Shown one piece after another: positions 8,803 through 17,405 of a DNA stretch of 64,000 nt. Position 1 is the first letter of the stretch; each line of letters opens with the position of its first letter. The notes below the pieces were generated by a model that was not told where the DNA came from, did no database searches, and was given only the letters and a program-made list of their open reading frames with translations. The stretch comes from JANWHQ01 sp963775275 (GTDB taxonomy: Bacteria; Pseudomonadota; Alphaproteobacteria; Caulobacterales; Caulobacteraceae): assembly GCA_963775275.1 (NCBI GenBank), contig CAVZII010000005.1, forward strand, positions 4,402,001-4,466,000. Direction: 5' to 3'. Both the position numbers and the translations under genes were made by a program.

Positions 8803-9104
8803 AAGTGCGAGGTCAGGCCGCCGTCCACGGCCAGGACCTGACCGGTGACGTAGGCGGCCTCGCGCGAGGCGAAGAAGAGCACCGCGGGCGCCAGCTCGGC
8901 CGGCTCGCCCCAGCGGCCGAGCGAGGTGCGGTCCTTCAGCCAGGCCGCCACCTTCGGATCGGCGGCCTCGGCGGCGTTGGGCTCGGTGCGGAAGAAACCG
9001 GGCGCCACGGCGTTGACGGCGATCCCGTGCGGCCCGAGCTCGGCGGCCAGGGCGACCCGGCCGGCAAGATCGAATGGCCGTGCAGACACCATCGCGTCCT
9101 TCAT
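8799..9104 (-). pseudogene. SDR oxidoreductase remnant with internal deletion
   Basis: The frame reads MKDAMVSARPFDLAGRVAL and then jumps directly to LAAELGPHGIAVNAVAPG and on to a normal SDR C-terminus (VTGQVLAVDGGL). A typical short-chain dehydrogenase has about 150 further residues between these points, including the TGxxxGxG cofactor loop, the NAG motif and the catalytic Ser-Tyr-Lys. All of these are missing while the frame is kept, so the 101-residue product cannot be an active SDR. It converges with the tsdA-like gene, overlapping by 4 bp, and lies just left of a CTAG hairpin element. Confidence 0.85.
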
Positions 9105-9132
9105 CGCCCCGGCGGGCGGGTCTCGCGGTTCC

Positions 9133-9298
9133 CTAGTGTCCCGATTCCGAAGTTCGCCAGCGCATTTGCAAGGCGGATGCGAACTTCGGAATCGATAAGG
9201 ACACTAGCAAATGTATGATTCTAGTGTGGTTTACGGATCAGAAGTTCGCAGCCGAGGGCGCCGCCATCATCATGCGAACTTCTGATCCACCACACTAG
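9133..9298. repeat. CTAG twin-hairpin element, copy 1 (166 bp)
   Basis: Two adjacent inverted repeats, each starting and ending with CTAG: hairpin A (9133-9207) and hairpin B (9221-9298), joined by a 13-nt spacer. Each has a 9-bp outer stem (CTAGTGTCC in A, CTAGTGTGG in B), a one-sided bulge (ATAA in A, TTTAC in B), a 16-bp inner stem containing GAAGTTCGC, and a 21-22-nt loop. The whole element is the exact reverse complement of the one at 55506-55671, as far as I can see by eye. Confidence 0.92.
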
Positions 9299-9345
9299 CC
9301 CGGACCGACGACGCCGTCACGAGCGGCGCGGAGCATCCTCTCAGG

Positions 9346-10056
9346 TCAGCGAAGCCCCGCCACATAGGCCGCGACGGCCCGCCTGTCGTGCGGCGTCAGG
9401 GCGGCGGCGATGGGTCCCATCACCGGGCCCGGCCGCGCGCCGGCCTCGAACGCGTCGAGCTGGGCGAGGATGTAGGCGGCGTGCTGGCCGGCCAGCGACG
9501 GCGACGGACCGCCGGAACCCGTCATCCCTCCGCCCATCATGCCGCGACCGCCCATCACCTGGCCGCCGCCCATCATCCCGCCCATGCCCTGGCCGCCGGC
9601 CGCATGACAGGCTGCGCAAGGCGGCCCGGCCGGGCCGCGGGCGTAGAAGATGCGCTTCCCCTCGGCGGCGAGACGCCGGTCGGCGAGGCGGTCGGGCGTG
9701 GAGCGCTGGACGGCGAAATAGGCGGCGAGGTCGGCCATGTCCGCCAGGGACAGATTGGCGGCGAGGGGCTGCATCACCGACGACCTGCGCGCGCCGGATC
9801 TGAAGTCGAGCAGCTGCTGACGGAGGTAGGCCGGGTCCTGGCCCGCCAGCTTGGGATACTGCGGATCGGCGCCGTCGCCGGTCGGCCCGTGGCAAGCGGC
9901 GCAGGCGGCGGCGAGCACGCGGCCGCGACCCGCATCGCCCGGCGGACCGAACGCACGCTGGCCCCGGCGGCCCGCCCCGGGCTGGGCGACCGCCATCAAC
10001 ACCACCGCCGCCGTCAGGCCGAGCGCGCCCGCCGCGAACCAGAGCGCCCTGCGCAT
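9346..10056 (-). CDS. Diheme cytochrome c with Met/Gly-rich insert
   Basis: 236 residues: signal peptide, first CAACH at 52-56, second CAACH at 147-151, and cytochrome c4-like sequence around both (QPLAANLSLADMADLAAYF; GPIAAALTPHDRRAVAAYV). Between the second haem and its helix is an insert at residues 158-178 with seven Met among Gly (MGGMMGGGQ, GMMGGGM). Such Met clusters bind Cu(I) in copper-resistance proteins. The gene is last in the copA-copB-SHOCT cluster, so a periplasmic electron carrier linked to copper handling is likely. Confidence 0.82.
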   Translation of the reverse strand: MRRALWFAAGALGLTAAVVLMAVAQPGAGRRGQRAFGPPGDAGRGRVLAAACAACHGPTGDGADPQYPKLAGQDPAYLRQQLLDFRSGARRSSVMQPLAANLSLADMADLAAYFAVQRSTPDRLADRRLAAEGKRIFYARGPAGPPCAACHAAGGQGMGGMMGGGQVMGGRGMMGGGMTGSGGPSPSLAGQHAAYILAQLDAFEAGARPGPVMGPIAAALTPHDRRAVAAYVAGLR

Positions 10057-10065
10057 CGATCCGCC

Positions 10066-10323
10066 TCAGCCCCCGCCGCGCAGGTCGCTGCGCTTCTGGA
10101 GGCGCTCCTCGCGCTGGATCTCGACGCGGGCGTAGCGCTCCTCGAGAACATCGAGCGCGGAGGAGCGCAGCGCCGGATGCGCATGCGCCCCGGGCCGGGC
10201 GAGGCGGTCGATCAGAAGCGCCGCCAGAACGAGCAGGACGATGGAGAAGACGCCGTCGGCGGCGGACGCGGCGGCTGCAGCCGCGAGCGCAGCCAGGGCC
10301 GCGAGGACGGTTCCGTCACGCAT
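10066..10323 (-). CDS. SHOCT domain-containing small membrane protein
   Basis: 85 residues from the ATG at 10323. An N-terminal Ala/Leu-rich membrane helix (about 5-45) is followed by the SHOCT signature ALDVLEERYARVEIQREE near the C-terminus (E-RYARGEI-x-EEY pattern). SHOCT motifs sit at the ends of many small bacterial membrane proteins and are thought to mediate oligomerisation. It lies between copB and the Met-rich cytochrome on the same strand. Confidence 0.78.
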   Translation of the reverse strand: MRDGTVLAALAALAAAAAASAADGVFSIVLLVLAALLIDRLARPGAHAHPALRSSALDVLEERYARVEIQREERLQKRSDLRGGG

Positions 10324-10464
10324 CTGCAGGATCCCTTCGGACGACGGCGCGCGCGCCGTGAATTGGATACGCCTCCAACCTCCCATCCCTCCCGCGAATT
10401 CGCCTCGGGGCGGGTCAAGTCCGCGAGCGCCGGCGCAGGCGGGCCAATCCGAGCGCACAAGACT

Positions 10465-11224
10465 CTAGAACCAGCTCCGGATCCCGAAGGCGAAGCGCCA
10501 GTCGCTCACCGGCTCGCCGTCGGCGCGGGCGAAGCTGGCGGTGGCGCCGAACCGGCGCTCCCAGCTCGCCCCGACATAGGGCGCGAACTTGCGGGTGACC
10601 TCGTAGCGGAGGCGAAGGCCCGAATCGATGTCCGACAGCCCCGAGCCGACGCGGCGGGCCGGGTCGGCCTTGGCGTAGAGGTTCATCTCCGCCTCCGGGG
10701 TCAGCACCAGCCGCTGGGTCAGGAGCAGGTCGTAGGACCCCCTGAGCCGGGCGGCGTAGCGCCCGCCGCCGCCGGCATAGAGGGTGGCGGAGACATCGAA
10801 GAGGTAGGGCGCGAGCCCCTCGATGCCCAGGGCCGCCCAGCCGCGGCCCGGCCGCGAAGTCCAGGTCGTAGCGCACGCCAGCCTGCACATCGAAGAAGGC
10901 GCCGATCGGCCGGGCGTAGAGCAGCTCGTGGCGGCCGTCCTCGACCTTGCCGTCCGAGGCGACGGTTCCTTCGCTCTTCAGCCAGATCCGGCCGGTGTCG
11001 GTCCCGACCCACGCCTCGCCGTCCCAGTGCAGGGCGTGATCGGCGCCCGTGGTCCGGTCCTCGAGCTGGTCCAGCAGCAGGTGCGAATAGACGCGGTCGT
11101 CGTTCATCGCCATGCCGTAGGGCGAGGCGGCGCCGGCGTCGGGCTGGGAGTCCTGGGCATGCGCCCGGGCGGCGAGGCCGAGGGCCGCAGCCAGGGCCGC
11201 GAAGGCGATCCGGCGCCCGCTCAC
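10465..11224 (-). pseudogene. copB: Copper resistance protein CopB, frameshifted
   Basis: The GTG start at 11224 overlaps the copA stop (GTGA). The first frame gives a signal peptide and a CopB N-terminus (MNDDRVYSHLLLDQLE, DGEAWVGTDTGRIWLKSEG, FFDVQAGVRYDLDFAAGP). Near 10850-10875 homology passes to another frame (GWAALGIEGLAPYLFDVSAT) and continues to a perfect outer-membrane barrel end, RFAFGIRSWF. Intact CopB is an outer-membrane protein for copper sequestration or export. A single indel in a GC-rich run explains the break; it may be real or an assembly error. Confidence 0.8.
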
Positions 11225-13042
11225 GCCACCAGCACCGTGCGGAACATGCCGGTCTCCATGTGGTAGAGCAGATGGCAGTGGAAGGCCCAGTGGCCGGGCG
11301 TGTCGGCGTCGAAGACGAAGCTGAGCCGCTCGTTCGGCTTGACGTTGACGGTGTGCTTGAGCGGCGCGCGCGCGCCCTTGCCGTTCTCCAGCGCGAACAG
11401 GAAGCCGTGCAGGTGGATCGGGTGCTCCATCATGGTGTCGTTGATCAGGACGAAGCGGATGCGCTCGCCGAGCCTCACCCTGACGGGCGCGGCCTGCGAG
11501 AACGTCTTGCCGTCGAAGCCCCAGACCCATCGCTGCATGTTCCCGGTCAGGTGGAAGACCATCTCGCGATCGGGCTCGCGATCGTCCGGCGCGGGCTCCA
11601 AGGCCGTCAGGTCGGCGTAGGTCAGGGCCCGCCGGCCGTCGCCGTCCAGTCCGTCCCCGGCCTCGCCCAGGCGGCTTCTCGGGTTCGAGGCGAGGTGGAC
11701 GACGGCGGGGCTGCGGCGCATCTGCTCCAGGCTGACGCCGTCGGCGTTGGCCGAGGGGACCGCGCCACTGGCCATCGGCGCCGGGGGTTGCGCCGGGCCC
11801 GAGGCCATGCCGGCGCCGCCCATGGCGCCGTGATCCATCGCCCCGTGGTCCATCGCGCCGGCGCCTGACCCGCCGGACATCGCCATGCCGGCCATGCCCT
11901 GGCCGGCCATCGGGCCCATGCCCATGTCCGCCATGGTGCGCAGGGGCGGCGGATCCATCGGCGGGACGGGCCCGGCCATGCCGGCGTGCGGGGCCAGGGT
12001 GGCCCGGGCGTAGCCGGACCGGTCCTCGGCCTGGGCGAAGATGAGTGTAGGCCCTCTCCTCGCGCGGCTGGACGATCACGTCGTAGGTCTCGGCGACGCC
12101 GATCCTGAGCTCGTCCACGGTCACCGGCTCGACGTTGGAGCCGTCCGCTGCGACGACGCTCAGGTCCAGACCCGGGATGCGCACGTCATAGGTGGTCATG
12201 GCCGAGCCGTTGATGAGCCTCAGGCGCACGCGCTGGCCCGGCTCGAACAGGGCCGTCCAGTTGGCCGCGGGGGGATGGCCGTTGACCAGGAAGGTGTAGG
12301 TCGCGCCGGTGACGTCCATGATGTCGGCCGGGCTCATCCGCATCCGGTCCCACATCAGCCGGGTCTTCAGCGCCGCGCCGAGCCCGCGGCTGCGGGCGTC
12401 GCCGACGAGGCCGGCCAGCGTCGGGCGGTGGCGGTTGTAGTAGTCGCCCTCCTGCTTGAGGTTGGAGACGATCCTCGCCGGATCCTCGTCGGTCCAGTCG
12501 GTGAGCATCACCACGTATTCGCGGTCGTAGGCGAAGGGCTCGGGCCCGCTCGCCTCCAGGATCAGGGGACCGTGCAGGCCGGTCTGCTCCTGCGTCCCGG
12601 TGTGGCTGTGATACCAGTAGGTGCCGGCCTGGCGGATCGGGAACCGGTAGGTGAAGGTCTCGCCCGGCGCGATTCCGGGGAACGTCAGCCCGGGCACCCC
12701 GTCCATCGGCGCCGGGATCCTGAGGCCATGCCAATGGATGGAGGTCGAGACCCCGAGCCGGTTGGCGACGGCGATCGTCACCTCGTCGCCCTCGCGAAGC
12801 CGGAGGATGGGCCCGGGCATGGCGCCGTTGACCACCGTCGCGGTCCGCCGGCGCCCGGTGATGTTCACCGCCAGGGCCCCGATCTCGAGGCCGATCCGCG
12901 GCCCGCGCAGGACCGCGGCCGGCGCGGCCCAGGCGCGGGTGGAGGCCGTCCAGAGGCCCGCGGCGCCCGCCACGGCGAGGCCCTGGACGAAGGCGCGCCT
13001 GTCGGGCGCCGTGTGAACGCGCCGGAACTCATCCCGATCCAT
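11221..13042 (-). pseudogene. copA: Multicopper oxidase CopA, frameshifted
   Basis: The start at 13042 gives a Tat-type N-terminus (DRRAFVQGLAVAGAAGLW) and multicopper oxidase copper motifs in order: SIHWHGL, YWYHSHTGTQEQ, then in the second frame HPIHLHGF and HCHLLYHMETGM. A Met-rich segment (GMGPMAGQGMAGMAM) with MDHGAM repeats lies at about 11790-11950. Near 12030-12050 the frame changes: one frame ends in PREERAYTHL, whereas homology continues as FAQAEDRSGYARATL. The intact enzyme oxidises Cu(I) in the periplasm. The neighbouring copB also carries a frameshift. The cluster sits behind an ECF sigma module. Confidence 0.85.
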
Positions 13043-13116
13043 GCCGATGACCCGACCGCCTCTCCGCGCCGGGGCTGTCCGAACCCCTGGGCCAAGGGTC
13101 TTACGCAGGCGCGGCG

Positions 13117-13692
13117 CTAACCCTCTCCCGGCTCCTCGCCGAGGGCCCGCGCCAGCCTGAGCCGCGCCCGGCGCAGACGCATCTCGATCGCCTTGGCGCT
13201 GGTCCTGAGCTGGGCGGCCGCTTCCTGGTGCGACAGGCCGCTCACCATCGTGAGCAGCAGCGGCTCCTTGTAGAAGGCCGGCAGATCGGCGATGGCCCGG
13301 TCCAGCCGGCGCAGGCGCGAGGTCTCGCGCGCCTCGGCGAGGGCGGCGTCGCGCGCCTCCTCGTAGGTGACTGTCTCGGGAGGCTCGGCGGCCCTGGCGC
13401 GCAGGAAGAGCCGCCGCACCGCCCGGCGTCGTCCGAAGTCGCGGCACTTGTTCAGCGCGATGGAGCGGAGCCATGGCGCGAAGGCCCGCGCCCCGTCGTA
13501 GCGGCCGAGCGCGCTCCAGGCCGAGATGAAGGCGTCCTGCACGATGTCGTAGGCGTCGTCGCCGTCGCCGACATAGCGGCGCACGAAGCGGTAGAGCGGG
13601 GCCTTGTGGCGGCGGACGATCTCGTCGAAGGCCCTCTTGTCGCCCCGCTGGGCGCGGGACGCGAGCGTCTCGTCGCTCGGCGGCGAGGTCAC
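13117..13692 (-). CDS. ECF-family RNA polymerase sigma factor
   Basis: 191 residues with sigma region 2 (RAFDEIVRRHKAPLYRFVRRY, DDAYDIVQDAFISAWSAL, FAPWLRSIALNKCRD) and region 4 (LPAFYKEPLLLTMVSGLSHQEAAAQL, KAIEMRLRRARLRLA). It overlaps the upstream CnrX-like sensor gene by 4 bp and precedes copA by about 75 bp. The sigma/sensor/anti-sigma triplet resembles CnrH-CnrX-CnrY, where metal binding to the sensor frees the sigma factor to transcribe metal-resistance genes. The presumed regulon here is the copA cluster. Confidence 0.92.
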   Translation of the reverse strand: MTSPPSDETLASRAQRGDKRAFDEIVRRHKAPLYRFVRRYVGDGDDAYDIVQDAFISAWSALGRYDGARAFAPWLRSIALNKCRDFGRRRAVRRLFLRARAAEPPETVTYEEARDAALAEARETSRLRRLDRAIADLPAFYKEPLLLTMVSGLSHQEAAAQLRTSAKAIEMRLRRARLRLARALGEEPGEG

Positions 13693-14132
13693 GGCCCGGC
13701 CGGCGCGAGGGCCTTGGCGACCGTGCGGTCGAAGCGGCTGGCCTGAGCGGGCGTGAGCACCGCGCGCATCGCCAGCACGTGCCTGATCGTCTCCTCCTGC
13801 AGCTCGCCCATCGCCGCGTGGAAGCGGAGCACGGCCTGCCGGGCGCGGGGGCCGTAGACGTGCTCGGCGGCGATGGCCTGGGCCAGGTCGCGGTCGGCCG
13901 CACGCATCTGGCCCTCCAGCACCGCGCGGCGGGCGGCGTAGCGGCGCTCCAGCGCCTCGATCCGCCGGTTCTGGTCGGCGGTCAGGTCGAGCTGGTGATG
14001 CACGAGCTGGTCGAGCCCCGGCCGCGGGCGGGCCTGGCTGAGGCCGTACTGCACGCCGGCCCAGCCGGCCGCCGCCGCCGTCACCGCGGTCAGAAGGACG
14101 ATGGCGAGGGCGGTGCGCAGGAACGGACTCAC
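13689..14132 (-). CDS. CnrX/Spy-like periplasmic heavy-metal sensor
   Basis: 147 residues: one N-terminal membrane helix (about 5-28) and a long helical periplasmic part, LTADQNRRIEALERRYAARR and GELQEETIRHVLAMRAVLTP, typical of the CnrX/ZraP/Spy fold. Candidate metal ligands are the His pair in LVHHQLDL, the His of AEHVYGP and the His/Met of IRHVLAM. It overlaps the sigma-factor gene by 4 bp and follows the anti-sigma gene by 3 bp. It probably senses copper, nickel or cobalt and relays this to the membrane-bound anti-sigma factor. Confidence 0.82.
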   Translation of the reverse strand: MSPFLRTALAIVLLTAVTAAAAGWAGVQYGLSQARPRPGLDQLVHHQLDLTADQNRRIEALERRYAARRAVLEGQMRAADRDLAQAIAAEHVYGPRARQAVLRFHAAMGELQEETIRHVLAMRAVLTPAQASRFDRTVAKALAPAGP

Positions 14133-14135
14133 GGC

Positions 14136-14405
14136 TCAGCCGCCGATCAGGAGGGCCGAGGGCGCGAGCGCCGCCCCGGGCGCCGTGAGCCAGCGCTCGT
14201 GCGCGGACGGCGTGGTCCAGCGCCCGGCCGCCAGGGCGCCCAGGACCGCCAGGACCAGGACGGCCCCCTGGCAGGAGGCGATGACCCGCGCATGGGCCAG
14301 CTCGCGCCGACGGGCGTCGACGCCGGCCCAGATGTCGGTCTCCAGACCGTCCAGCGGCCGGTCCGGGGCCAGGCCGGCCAATGCATGCAGCTCAGCGTCG
14401 ATCAT
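14136..14405 (-). CDS. Small membrane anti-sigma factor (CnrY-like)
   Basis: 89 residues. The ATG at 14405 is preferred over 14414 because a GAGG site lies about 9 nt upstream of it. An acidic N-terminal cytosolic segment (ELHALAGLAPDRPLDGLETDIWAGV) is followed by one membrane helix (QGAVLVLAVLGALAAG) and a short periplasmic tail. Size, topology and position before the sensor and sigma genes fit a CnrY-type anti-sigma protein that sequesters the ECF factor; sequence alone would be weak evidence. Confidence 0.7.
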   Translation of the reverse strand: MIDAELHALAGLAPDRPLDGLETDIWAGVDARRRELAHARVIASCQGAVLVLAVLGALAAGRWTTPSAHERWLTAPGAALAPSALLIGG

Positions 14406-14532
14406 GGCTCGCATCCTCGAAGCACGCCGTTCCTACGCGGACGGCCGGCGCTCCCCTCCCGCGGAGGGCTTCGCCGGGCCCGCGCGTATCCCCGGCGCAA
14501 TCCCGCTGTTCCACAGTCGATCGGAGACGCCG

Positions 14533-14910
14533 ATGAACGTCAACGCAACCGCCAGGACCTTGCTGGCGCTGGCCCCGGCCGCCGCGCTCCTGCTCGGCGC
14601 CTCGGGCGCCCTGGCGCACGCGCGGCTCGTCGACGCCGATCCCGCGCCGAACGCCACGGCAGCCTCGCCCAAGTCGATCTCCCTGAGGTTCAGCGAGCGC
14701 TTCGAGCCGAGGTTCTCGGGCCTGGCGCTGGCCAGGGCCGACGGCGCCAAGGTGGCGATCGGTCCGGCAAAGCCCGACGCGAAGGACCCGCGCCGGCTGG
14801 ACGCCGCCCTCGCCGCGCCGCTGGCGCCGGGCGCCTACCGGCTGAGCTGGCACGCCGTCGGCGACGACGGCCACCGGACGCACGGCGCCTATGTCTTCAC
14901 CGTCCGCTGA
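14533..14910 (+). CDS. copC: Copper resistance protein CopC
   Basis: 125 residues: signal peptide to ALAHA, then the CopC mature start HARLVDADPAPNATAAS with the N-terminal His, SISLRFSERFEPRFSGLAL, and the C-terminal HAVGDDGHRTHGAYVFTV that supplies further Cu(II) ligands. CopC is a periplasmic copper-binding protein that works with CopD. It is 3 bp upstream of copD and divergent from the sigma/anti-sigma operon, so both directions may share a regulatory region at 14406-14532. Confidence 0.93.
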   Translation: MNVNATARTLLALAPAAALLLGASGALAHARLVDADPAPNATAASPKSISLRFSERFEPRFSGLALARADGAKVAIGPAKPDAKDPRRLDAALAAPLAPGAYRLSWHAVGDDGHRTHGAYVFTVR

Positions 14911-14913
14911 GCC

Positions 14914-15846
14914 GTGATCACGGCGGAGCTGTTCGCCGCGTCGAGGCTGGCGCAGTTCGCCTCGACGGCCGTGCTGTTCGGAGCGCCGGCGTTCCACGCC
15001 TACGCTGCGCCAGGACCCAAGGAGGCGCCGGACCGGCTCCGCCCCTGGCTGCTGACCTGCGTCCTCCTCGCCCTCGCCTCGGGCCTCGGCTGGCTGATGG
15101 CGGAGACCGCGACGATGACGGGGACGGCGGGCGCCGCGCTCGATCCCTCGTCCCTGGCCGTGGTCCTGACCCAGACCCGCTTCGGAGCGGTCTGGGGCGC
15201 GAGGCTCGGCCTGATGCTCGTGACCCTGGCCCTGCTCGCGATCGCGCCGCGCCGCGCGGGAGGAGCGACGCGGGCCATCGCCGCCGGATCGGGGGCGATC
15301 CTGCTGGCAAGCCTCTGCCTCACCGGCCACGCCGCGGGCGGCGACGGGCTCGCAGGCGCGGTCGGCCAGGGCGCCGACGCCCTGCACCTCCTGGCCGCGG
15401 GCGCCTGGCTCGGCGCGCTGGCGGCGATGACGCGCCTGCTGCTGCGGCCGGCCCGCAGCGCGACGCCCGAGGCGGCCGATCGCCTCCGCGCGGGCCTCCA
15501 GCGGTTCTCGGGCATGGGCTCGGCGATCGTGGCCGTCCTGCTGGCGACGGGGCTGGTCAACAGCTGGATACTGATCGGACCGACACACATCCTGGAGCTG
15601 CCCACGAGCCCCTACGGCCGGCTGCTGCTGGTGAAGATCGGCCTGTTCGCCGCCATGCTGGCCCTGGCGGCGGCGAACCGCTTCGCGCTCACGCCGCGAC
15701 TGGCGAGAGCCGTGGGCCAAGGCCGGCCAGCGGCGGCCCTGATCGCCCTGCGCGCCAGCGTCGCCCTGGAGACGGCGCTGGGCGTCCTGGTCCTGGCGGC
15801 CGTGAGCTGGCTCGGCATGCTGGAGCCGATGGTCTCGGACGGCTGA
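14914..15846 (+). CDS. copD: Copper homeostasis membrane protein CopD
   Basis: 310 residues from a GTG start, with about eight hydrophobic helices. Conserved CopD features include the His of CLTGHAAGG, ADALHLLAAGAWLGAL and the AVLLATGLVNSW helix. CopD is an inner-membrane protein thought to import copper received from CopC. It directly follows copC with a 3-bp gap. Confidence 0.9.
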   Translation: MITAELFAASRLAQFASTAVLFGAPAFHAYAAPGPKEAPDRLRPWLLTCVLLALASGLGWLMAETATMTGTAGAALDPSSLAVVLTQTRFGAVWGARLGLMLVTLALLAIAPRRAGGATRAIAAGSGAILLASLCLTGHAAGGDGLAGAVGQGADALHLLAAGAWLGALAAMTRLLLRPARSATPEAADRLRAGLQRFSGMGSAIVAVLLATGLVNSWILIGPTHILELPTSPYGRLLLVKIGLFAAMLALAAANRFALTPRLARAVGQGRPAAALIALRASVALETALGVLVLAAVSWLGMLEPMVSDG

Positions 15847-15958
15847 GCGCGGCGGGCGCACTTGCGCGACGTCAAGGGCTCGCCGGCGCCGGCGCGTATA
15901 TCCATGGAGCGCGGGCCCCTCGAGCGGCCGCGATGGACCTGTCCGGGGAGGGACGAGG

Positions 15959-16669
15959 GTGAGGATCACGCCGCTTCAGGCCTGGATCGCGGCGACTGCG
16001 GCCGCAGCGCTCGTCATCGCGCTCGCCGGCCCTGCCCTGGCCCACGGGATCGGGGGCGCCAACGCCGCCTTCGTGGCCTCGAACAAGGGCGCCCAGATCG
16101 TCCCGTTCCTCTATCTCGGCGCCAAGCACATGGTCACCGGCTACGACCACCTGCTGTTCATCCTCGGGGTGATCTTCTTCCTCTACCGGCTGTCGCACGT
16201 GGCGATCTATGTGACCCTGTTCAGCCTGGGCCACAGCATCACCCTGCTGACCGGCGTGCTCGGCGGCGTGAGGGCCGACGCCCACCTGATCGACGCCATC
16301 ATCGGACTTTCGGTCGCCTACAAGGCCTTCGACAACCTGGGCGGCTTCGTCTCGCTGATCGGCGTGCAGCCCAGCGCCAAGGCCGCGACCCTGATCTTCG
16401 GCCTGTTCCACGGCTTCGGCCTCGCCACCAAGCTCCAGGCCCTGAAGCCGGCCAAGGACGGGCTGGTGGCCAACCTCCTGTCCTTCAATGTGGGCGTGGA
16501 GATCGGCCAGCTCATCGCGCTTTCGGCCATGCTGGGCGTGATCCTGTGGTGGCGGCGCAGCGCCGGGTTCGGCCGCAGCGCCGTCCTGGCCAACGCCCTG
16601 ATCCTGGGCGCCGGGTTCCTGCTGATGGACTATCAGCTGGCCGGATTCTTCCTCGCAAAAGGAGCCTAG
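15959..16669 (+). CDS. HupE/UreJ family membrane protein
   Basis: 236 residues from a GTG start behind GGGGAGGG. A signal or first helix ends at ALAHGIGG, followed by the HupE/UreJ_2 hallmark HMVTGYDHLLFILGVIFFL and TLFSLGHSITL, with His and Asp residues positioned for nickel or copper binding, and LFGLFHGFGLATKLQ. About seven membrane helices. Members of this family transport or bind metal ions and often sit in metal-resistance loci. It is translationally close (1-bp gap) to the following anchor protein. Confidence 0.87.
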   Translation: MRITPLQAWIAATAAAALVIALAGPALAHGIGGANAAFVASNKGAQIVPFLYLGAKHMVTGYDHLLFILGVIFFLYRLSHVAIYVTLFSLGHSITLLTGVLGGVRADAHLIDAIIGLSVAYKAFDNLGGFVSLIGVQPSAKAATLIFGLFHGFGLATKLQALKPAKDGLVANLLSFNVGVEIGQLIALSAMLGVILWWRRSAGFGRSAVLANALILGAGFLLMDYQLAGFFLAKGA

Positions 16670-16670
16670 G

Positions 16671-17348
16671 ATGGTCGATCCCCCGCCCGTCGAGGGCCGC
16701 GTCCCCGATCCGCCGACGCGCCGCAGGCTCCTGATGATGACCGCCGTCGGCTTCGCGGCGGCTGCCGTCGTGACCGTGCTGTTCGTCCTGCCGGCCGAGA
16801 TGGGCGTGGACCCCACCGGCTTCGGGCGGCTGACGGGGCTGAACCGGCTGGCGCCGCCCAAGACCGTCAAGGCGCTAGCCCCCGCCGCCGCCCCCGCCCC
16901 GGGCGCGCCGGCCCAGGCGACCGCGCGCTACTACCCGGCGGCCTACCGGTCGGACATCATCGAGATCCCGCTGGACACGGCGGACAACGGGCCGGACGGC
17001 TCGGAGCTCGAGTACAAGGTGCGGATGAAGGCGGGCGACAGCCTGGTCTATTCCTGGAGCGTCTCGGGCATCTCCAATCCCGAGGAGTTCTACTACGACT
17101 TCCACGGCGAGACGCCCGCCGGGCCGGGCGTCCCCCAGGCCAAGGTGGTGGAATACCGCCAGGCGACGGGCGACCGGTCCAACGGGGTGCTGGTGGCCCC
17201 GATCGCAGGCGTCCACGGCTGGTACCTGCAGAACCAGTCGGCCAAGCCGGTGGTGGTGCGCCTGAAGCTCGCCGGCTTCTACGAGCTGGTCCCGCCCGGC
17301 GAATACGGCAACGAGGCGGGGATCAAGGCGAAGGAATCGCACCCCTGA
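16671..17348 (+). CDS. Single-pass membrane anchor protein paired with HupE-like gene
   Basis: 225 residues: a basic N-terminus with RRRLL, one membrane helix (about 20-42), a Pro/Ala linker and a periplasmic domain containing YKVRMKAGDSLVYSWSVSG and YYDFHGETP, ending with a beta-rich segment (GWYLQNQSAKPVVVRLKLAG). This type is usually annotated as a transmembrane anchor protein next to HupE/UreJ genes; the His of DFHGE could bind metal. The gene begins 1 bp after the HupE-like stop. Confidence 0.75.
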   Translation: MVDPPPVEGRVPDPPTRRRLLMMTAVGFAAAAVVTVLFVLPAEMGVDPTGFGRLTGLNRLAPPKTVKALAPAAAPAPGAPAQATARYYPAAYRSDIIEIPLDTADNGPDGSELEYKVRMKAGDSLVYSWSVSGISNPEEFYYDFHGETPAGPGVPQAKVVEYRQATGDRSNGVLVAPIAGVHGWYLQNQSAKPVVVRLKLAGFYELVPPGEYGNEAGIKAKESHP

Positions 17349-17405
17349 CGCTGTCTTTGCGCTGAGTCTCGGGCGGCCCTGACCGCGACGCGGCGGCAGG
17401 CGGCC

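Noticed and set aside
9133..9298. CRISPR array from repeated CTAG units
   Set aside because: The units are paired inverted repeats with fixed loops, not direct repeats separated by unique spacers, and no cas genes are present.
13093..13903. Upstream part of the very long minus-strand frame that includes copA
   Set aside because: This part is the out-of-frame shadow of the sigma-factor gene; the copA start at 13042 with its Tat signal is the real beginning.
14406..14532. GGAAC-type ECF promoter between the anti-sigma gene and copC
   Set aside because: A GGAAC is present on the minus strand, but it lies too close to the start codon and no matching -10 element could be fixed.
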